From an uncultured Bacilli bacterium (GTDB lineage: Bacteria; Bacillota_I; Bacilli_A; RF39; UBA660), in contig CAKPJX010000030.1 of the NCBI GenBank assembly GCA_934163035.1, forward strand, positions 1-8,640: a stretch of 8,640 bases of DNA, read 5' to 3'. How positions within the stretch are numbered: the first letter of the stretch is position 1; every line of letters starts with the position of its first letter. Shown one piece after another: positions 6,373-8,640 of the stretch. The translations under genes and the position numbers were made by a program. The notes under the pieces were generated by a model. That model saw only the letters and a list, made by a program, of their open reading frames with translations. It was not told the DNA's origin and did not search any database.

Positions 6373-7323
6373 ATGCCAGATATAAGTATAATTGTTCCAA
6401 TTTACAATGCAGAAAAATATTTAAAAAAATGTATCGACTCACTTATTGGCCAAACTAAAAAAGAAATAGAATTTATTTTAGTAAACGATGGCTCAACTGA
6501 TAGTAGTGAAAATATTATCAAAGATTATAGTGATAAGAGAATTAAGTATTTTAAAAATAAAAATCAGGGAATAGGAAAAACAAGAAACTTTGGTATAGAA
6601 AAATCTACAGGGAAATATATAATGTTTTTAGATAGTGATGACTACCTAGATAAAGATGCTTGTAAATACCTCTTTAATAAAATAGAAAAAGAAAATTTGG
6701 ATATTGTAGTATGTGACTTCTATAAAGATATAGATGGAAAAATAGAGAAAGAAAAAATACCAAGCTTTAAAAATTCATCTTTAGAAGAAAATAGTGAACT
6801 ATTGCTAAATATAAATTTAGCTCCTTGGAATAAAATCTATAAAAGTAAATTAATAAAAGAAAATAATATAAATTTTGTTGAAGATCTAAAGTATGAGGAT
6901 GCACCATTTGTAACAGAGTGCCTATTAAAGGCAGAGAAAATAGGCAAAATAGATAAATTTCTAAATTATTATGTTATCCATAAAAATAGTGAGACAACAA
7001 CCAGAGATAAAAAGATGTTTGATATTATAAAAATTGTTGATATAATTAGAAGCCAATATAAAAATTCCAAGTACATAGATACAGTAAATACATTAACAAT
7101 AAAAATACTTGTAAATTACACTATTCAACAAAGAGAAAATAAAAACGCAAAAGAAAGAAACAGATTTATAGACGAGGTATTTAATTATTTGAAAAAAAAC
7201 ATACCTGATTATAGAAAAAATATTTATTTTAAAAGAAGAAATATTTTGAAGGGAATAATAGAAAAAAATAGGATAATAACTAAAACTTATTGTAAAATAT
7301 ATGGATTAATCATTAATAAGTAA
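6373..7323 (+). CDS. Family 2 (GT-A) glycosyltransferase, second copy
   Basis: This 316-aa protein is a paralogue-like partner of the preceding enzyme. It shares the order SIIVPIYN (5-12), VNDGS with D39, KNQGIGKTRNFG (63-74) and the metal-binding D87-S-D89-D in FLDSDDY. APWNKIYK (150-157) and YEDAPF (174-179, E175/D176 as the likely base) are typical of the capsule and exopolysaccharide branch of GT2. The tail is Lys/Arg-rich with no transmembrane helix. It begins 7 nt after the previous stop, and its SD (AAAAGGTAGTGAT, 6358-6370) includes that stop codon, so the two are co-translated. The two copies differ strongly outside the motifs, so they probably add different sugars or linkages. No terminator is evident after it. 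Confidence 0.9.
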   Translation: MPDISIIVPIYNAEKYLKKCIDSLIGQTKKEIEFILVNDGSTDSSENIIKDYSDKRIKYFKNKNQGIGKTRNFGIEKSTGKYIMFLDSDDYLDKDACKYLFNKIEKENLDIVVCDFYKDIDGKIEKEKIPSFKNSSLEENSELLLNINLAPWNKIYKSKLIKENNINFVEDLKYEDAPFVTECLLKAEKIGKIDKFLNYYVIHKNSETTTRDKKMFDIIKIVDIIRSQYKNSKYIDTVNTLTIKILVNYTIQQRENKNAKERNRFIDEVFNYLKKNIPDYRKNIYFKRRNILKGIIEKNRIITKTYCKIYGLIINK

Positions 7324-7334
7324 AATATGCTTTA

Positions 7335-7363
7335 ATGACATCTAAAGAATAAATGACTATATA
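7335..7363 (+). promoter_or_regulatory. Weak upstream promoter candidate
   Basis: ATGACA (7335-7340, 5 of 6) and TATATA (7358-7363, 4 of 6) are 17 nt apart. If real, it would give the permease gene a leader of about 250 nt containing the six-codon ORF and the alternative pairings. Chance matches are expected in such AT-rich sequence. Confidence 0.25.
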
Positions 7364-7561
7364 CATATATGGAGTATAGAATAACTCAAAACACTTATAC
7401 AAAAAAGTTTAAATTAAAGATTAATAACAACTTTTAAGGCAAACTTTATGCTAAAAATAGGAGTTAAATAATTATGTTACTTGATATTAAATGAGAATAT
7501 ATATGTTCTAATATTAAGAATACAACAGGATAAGCCTCTATATAAAATATTTTTACCATTG

Positions 7562-7590
7562 TTTACTATTGGTTTAAATTCTGTTATACT
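7562..7590 (+). promoter_or_regulatory. Promoter of the ABC export genes
   Basis: TTTACT (7562-7567, 4 of 6) lies 17 nt before TATACT (7585-7590, 5 of 6), which also has the extended -10 TG (7582-7583). The start would be near 7597, 27 nt before the ATG, with SD AGGAGATGA at 7611-7619. It makes the export genes independently transcribable. Confidence 0.65.
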
Positions 7591-7623
7591 AATAAAGACA
7601 TATTTAATGTAGGAGATGAAAAG

Positions 7624-8436
7624 ATGTTAGTACTAAAAAATATATGGAATAATATGAAAAAATATCAATTTCTAATGTTTCAATTAATAATGAGAGATTT
7701 TAAAGTCAAATATAAGAGATCAGTATTGGGAGTGCTATGGTCAATTCTACAACCAGTACTAATGATGGTAGTAATGGCAATAGTATTCTCACAAATGTTT
7801 AAATTCAAAGTTGAGGGAACTAACTACCTAGTGTATTTAATGACTGGACTTATTATGTTTAACTATTTTTCAGAAGCATCATCAAATGCTATGACTTCTG
7901 TTGTGTTTAATTTCACACTTATAAATAAGGTCTACATTCCGAAGTATATTTTTCCAATATCAAAATGCCTATTTGTAGGAATCAATTTCTTGTTTACACT
8001 AATACCATGGTTTGCGATAATTTTATTATCATATGTGGGATTAGGACAATATCCAGCAAGTATTAATTGCTGGTATATATTATTACCATACATATTTATA
8101 TGTTTATTTATGTTTACACTTGGTATAGGTATGATACTAGCATGTATATCCGTTTTTTTAAGAGATATGTTTTACATATATACAATTATATTAAGCATAT
8201 GGAATTATCTAACTCCAGTATTCTATAGTATTGAGATATTACCAAGTAGTTTGCAATCCTTATTTAAGCTAAATCCTCTTTATATGTTCATAACATGTGC
8301 AAGAAGTATAGTGTTAAGTGGACAACGACCATCAATAATGCAATTATTAGTTATTGGAACAGTAAGTTTTGTTACTATGATAATAGGATTAGCTTTCTTT
8401 AGAAAAAAACAAGATAAATTTATATATTATATATAA
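7624..8436 (+). CDS. ABC-2 polysaccharide/teichoic acid export permease (Wzm/TagG type)
   Basis: This is a 270-aa permease of the usual family length. An amphipathic N-terminus precedes the family signature RDFKVKYKRSVLGVLWSILQP (24-44). About six membrane helices follow (around 33-58, 65-82, 108-139, 146-171, 173-196, 239-260). Further hallmarks are FLRDM (168-172), TPVFYS (197-202) and LNPLY (226-230). In this family two copies form a channel that exports undecaprenyl-linked O-antigen, capsule or wall teichoic acid, driven by a Wzt/TagH ATPase. The ATPase begins downstream at 8584, which supports the call. The ATG has SD AGGAG 8 nt upstream. The sequence does not say whether the substrate is a teichoic acid or another glycan, so no symbol is assigned. 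Confidence 0.92.
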   Translation: MLVLKNIWNNMKKYQFLMFQLIMRDFKVKYKRSVLGVLWSILQPVLMMVVMAIVFSQMFKFKVEGTNYLVYLMTGLIMFNYFSEASSNAMTSVVFNFTLINKVYIPKYIFPISKCLFVGINFLFTLIPWFAIILLSYVGLGQYPASINCWYILLPYIFICLFMFTLGIGMILACISVFLRDMFYIYTIILSIWNYLTPVFYSIEILPSSLQSLFKLNPLYMFITCARSIVLSGQRPSIMQLLVIGTVSFVTMIIGLAFFRKKQDKFIYYI

Positions 8437-8493
8437 TAGTTTGAAAAAATGATTACCCAAATATAACAATAATTAATAATGTGCAATTTATTA

Positions 8494-8515
8494 TACTTAT
8501 TAAATATGATAAGTA
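8494..8515. repeat. Inverted repeat in the permease-ATPase spacer
   Basis: TACTTAT (8494-8500) and ATAAGTA (8509-8515) form a perfect 7-bp stem with an 8-nt loop. On the plus strand it is followed by A residues, so it is not an intrinsic terminator. It could be an operator or an RNA structure; it is AT-only apart from one C-G pair and may be chance. Confidence 0.45.
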
Positions 8516-8539
8516 AAAAATATAAATAGAAAGGAATCG

Positions 8540-8570
8540 ATCAAATAGATAAATATTTCTATAGGTTGAT
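8540..8570 (+). promoter_or_regulatory. Hairpin over the only SD-like sequence before the ATPase start
   Basis: ATCAA-ATAG (8540-8548) can pair with CTAT (8559-8562) and TTGAT (8566-8570), bulging out AGG (8563-8565). The SD-like AGGTTGAT is unusually far from the ATG at 8584 (13 nt from its end). A better SD, GAAAGGA (8529-8535), has no start codon at proper spacing. Confidence 0.3.
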
Positions 8571-8583
8571 TGTATGATAATAT

Positions 8584-8640
8584 ATGATAAAGCTAGAAAA
8601 TATTTCAATGAAATTTAATTTAGGAATAGAAGCCACATCG
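8584..8640 (+). CDS. ABC exporter ATPase, Wzt/TagH type (5' end only)
   Basis: Nineteen codons, cut by the window end, read MIKLENISMKFNLGIEATS. This matches the N-terminus typical of Wzt/TagH ATPases, where an I-x-(V/L)-E-N-(V/I)-S-(M/K)-x-(F/Y) strand is followed by a short family-specific insert before the Walker A motif. That motif lies outside the window. It follows the permease gene by 147 bp, in the usual permease-ATPase order. An in-frame stop at 8578-8580 leaves the ATG at 8584 as the only start. The SD is weak or badly spaced. The product would power export through the permease at 7624-8436. Confidence 0.8.
   Translation, partial: MIKLENISMKFNLGIEATS

Larger units (their letters stand above)
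7324..7623 (+). other. 300-bp gap: promoter signals, weak hairpins and a six-codon ORF
   Basis: This gap has no gene of convincing length. It holds a good promoter at 7562-7590 and a weaker candidate at 7335-7363. Two mutually exclusive pairings are possible: AAAAGTT (7403-7409) with AACTTTT (7429-7435), or AAAGTTT (7404-7410) with AAACTTT (7441-7447). An AGGAG (7459-7463) is followed 10 nt later by an ATG that opens only six codons (MLLDIK, stop at 7492-7494). I find no convincing terminator with a T-run, so some transcription from the GT genes may pass through. Confidence 0.5.

Noticed and set aside
7403..7447. AAAAGTT/AACTTTT pairing considered as the terminator of the GT genes
   Set aside because: The loop is 19 nt, the stem is nearly all A-U, and no T-run follows.
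7472..7612. 46-codon hydrophobic open stretch (ends KTYLM) in the gap before the permease
   Set aside because: It has no start codon near its beginning, overlaps the promoter at 7562-7590, and hydrophobic translations are common by chance in AT-rich DNA. A gene remnant cannot be excluded.
8574..8618. Alternative ATG at 8574 for the last gene
   Set aside because: Its frame closes after 14 codons (MIIYDKARKYFNEI, then TAA), whereas the frame from 8584 gives a recognisable ATPase N-terminus.

Overview
The window is very AT-rich (by eye well under one-third G+C, not computed). Its codon use is Lys/Asn/Ile-heavy, its Shine-Dalgarno (SD) sites are strong AGGAGG/GAGGTGA types, and tryptophan is read from TGG. 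The proteins are Gram-positive in style: a PASTA-repeat surface protein, a signal-anchored protein and a surface-glycan cluster. This suggests a low-GC Bacillota/Bacilli-type bacterium with a cell wall, possibly an uncultured gut lineage. It uses the standard bacterial code, not the mycoplasma code. Species-level assignment is not possible from the sequence alone.

Layout. Bases 1-186 hold the promoter, leader and SD of a leftward gene whose start codon lies at or just beyond the left edge, plus a stem-loop terminator that closes the next leftward gene. Bases 187-2064 (minus strand) encode a membrane protein with about six PASTA-like repeats, no kinase domain, a poly-Asn linker and a four-cysteine C-terminal domain. 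It starts at a TTG codon. A divergent promoter region separates it from 2230-2994 (plus strand), a single-pass anchored protein of unknown function with its own promoter and terminator.

From 3136 a rightward surface-polysaccharide cluster begins. It contains a fused O-antigen ligase/polymerase-like membrane domain plus GT4 glycosyltransferase (3136-5445), two GT-A family-2 glycosyltransferases (5445-6365 and 6373-7323), a 300-bp gap with promoter signals, an ABC-2 polysaccharide/teichoic-acid export permease of the Wzm/TagG type (7624-8436), and the first 19 codons of its ATPase partner (8584 onward, cut by the window edge). The first three genes are tightly packed and probably one transcript. 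The ABC pair appears to have its own promoter.

Working model (inference): the GT4 and GT2 domains build an oligosaccharide or polymer on a lipid carrier in the cytoplasm, the ABC permease/ATPase pair exports it, and the ligase/polymerase-like domain joins or transfers glycan on the outer face. The PASTA protein and the anchored protein are probably envelope proteins that are merely adjacent. I see no mobile elements, CRISPR arrays, tRNAs or rRNAs.
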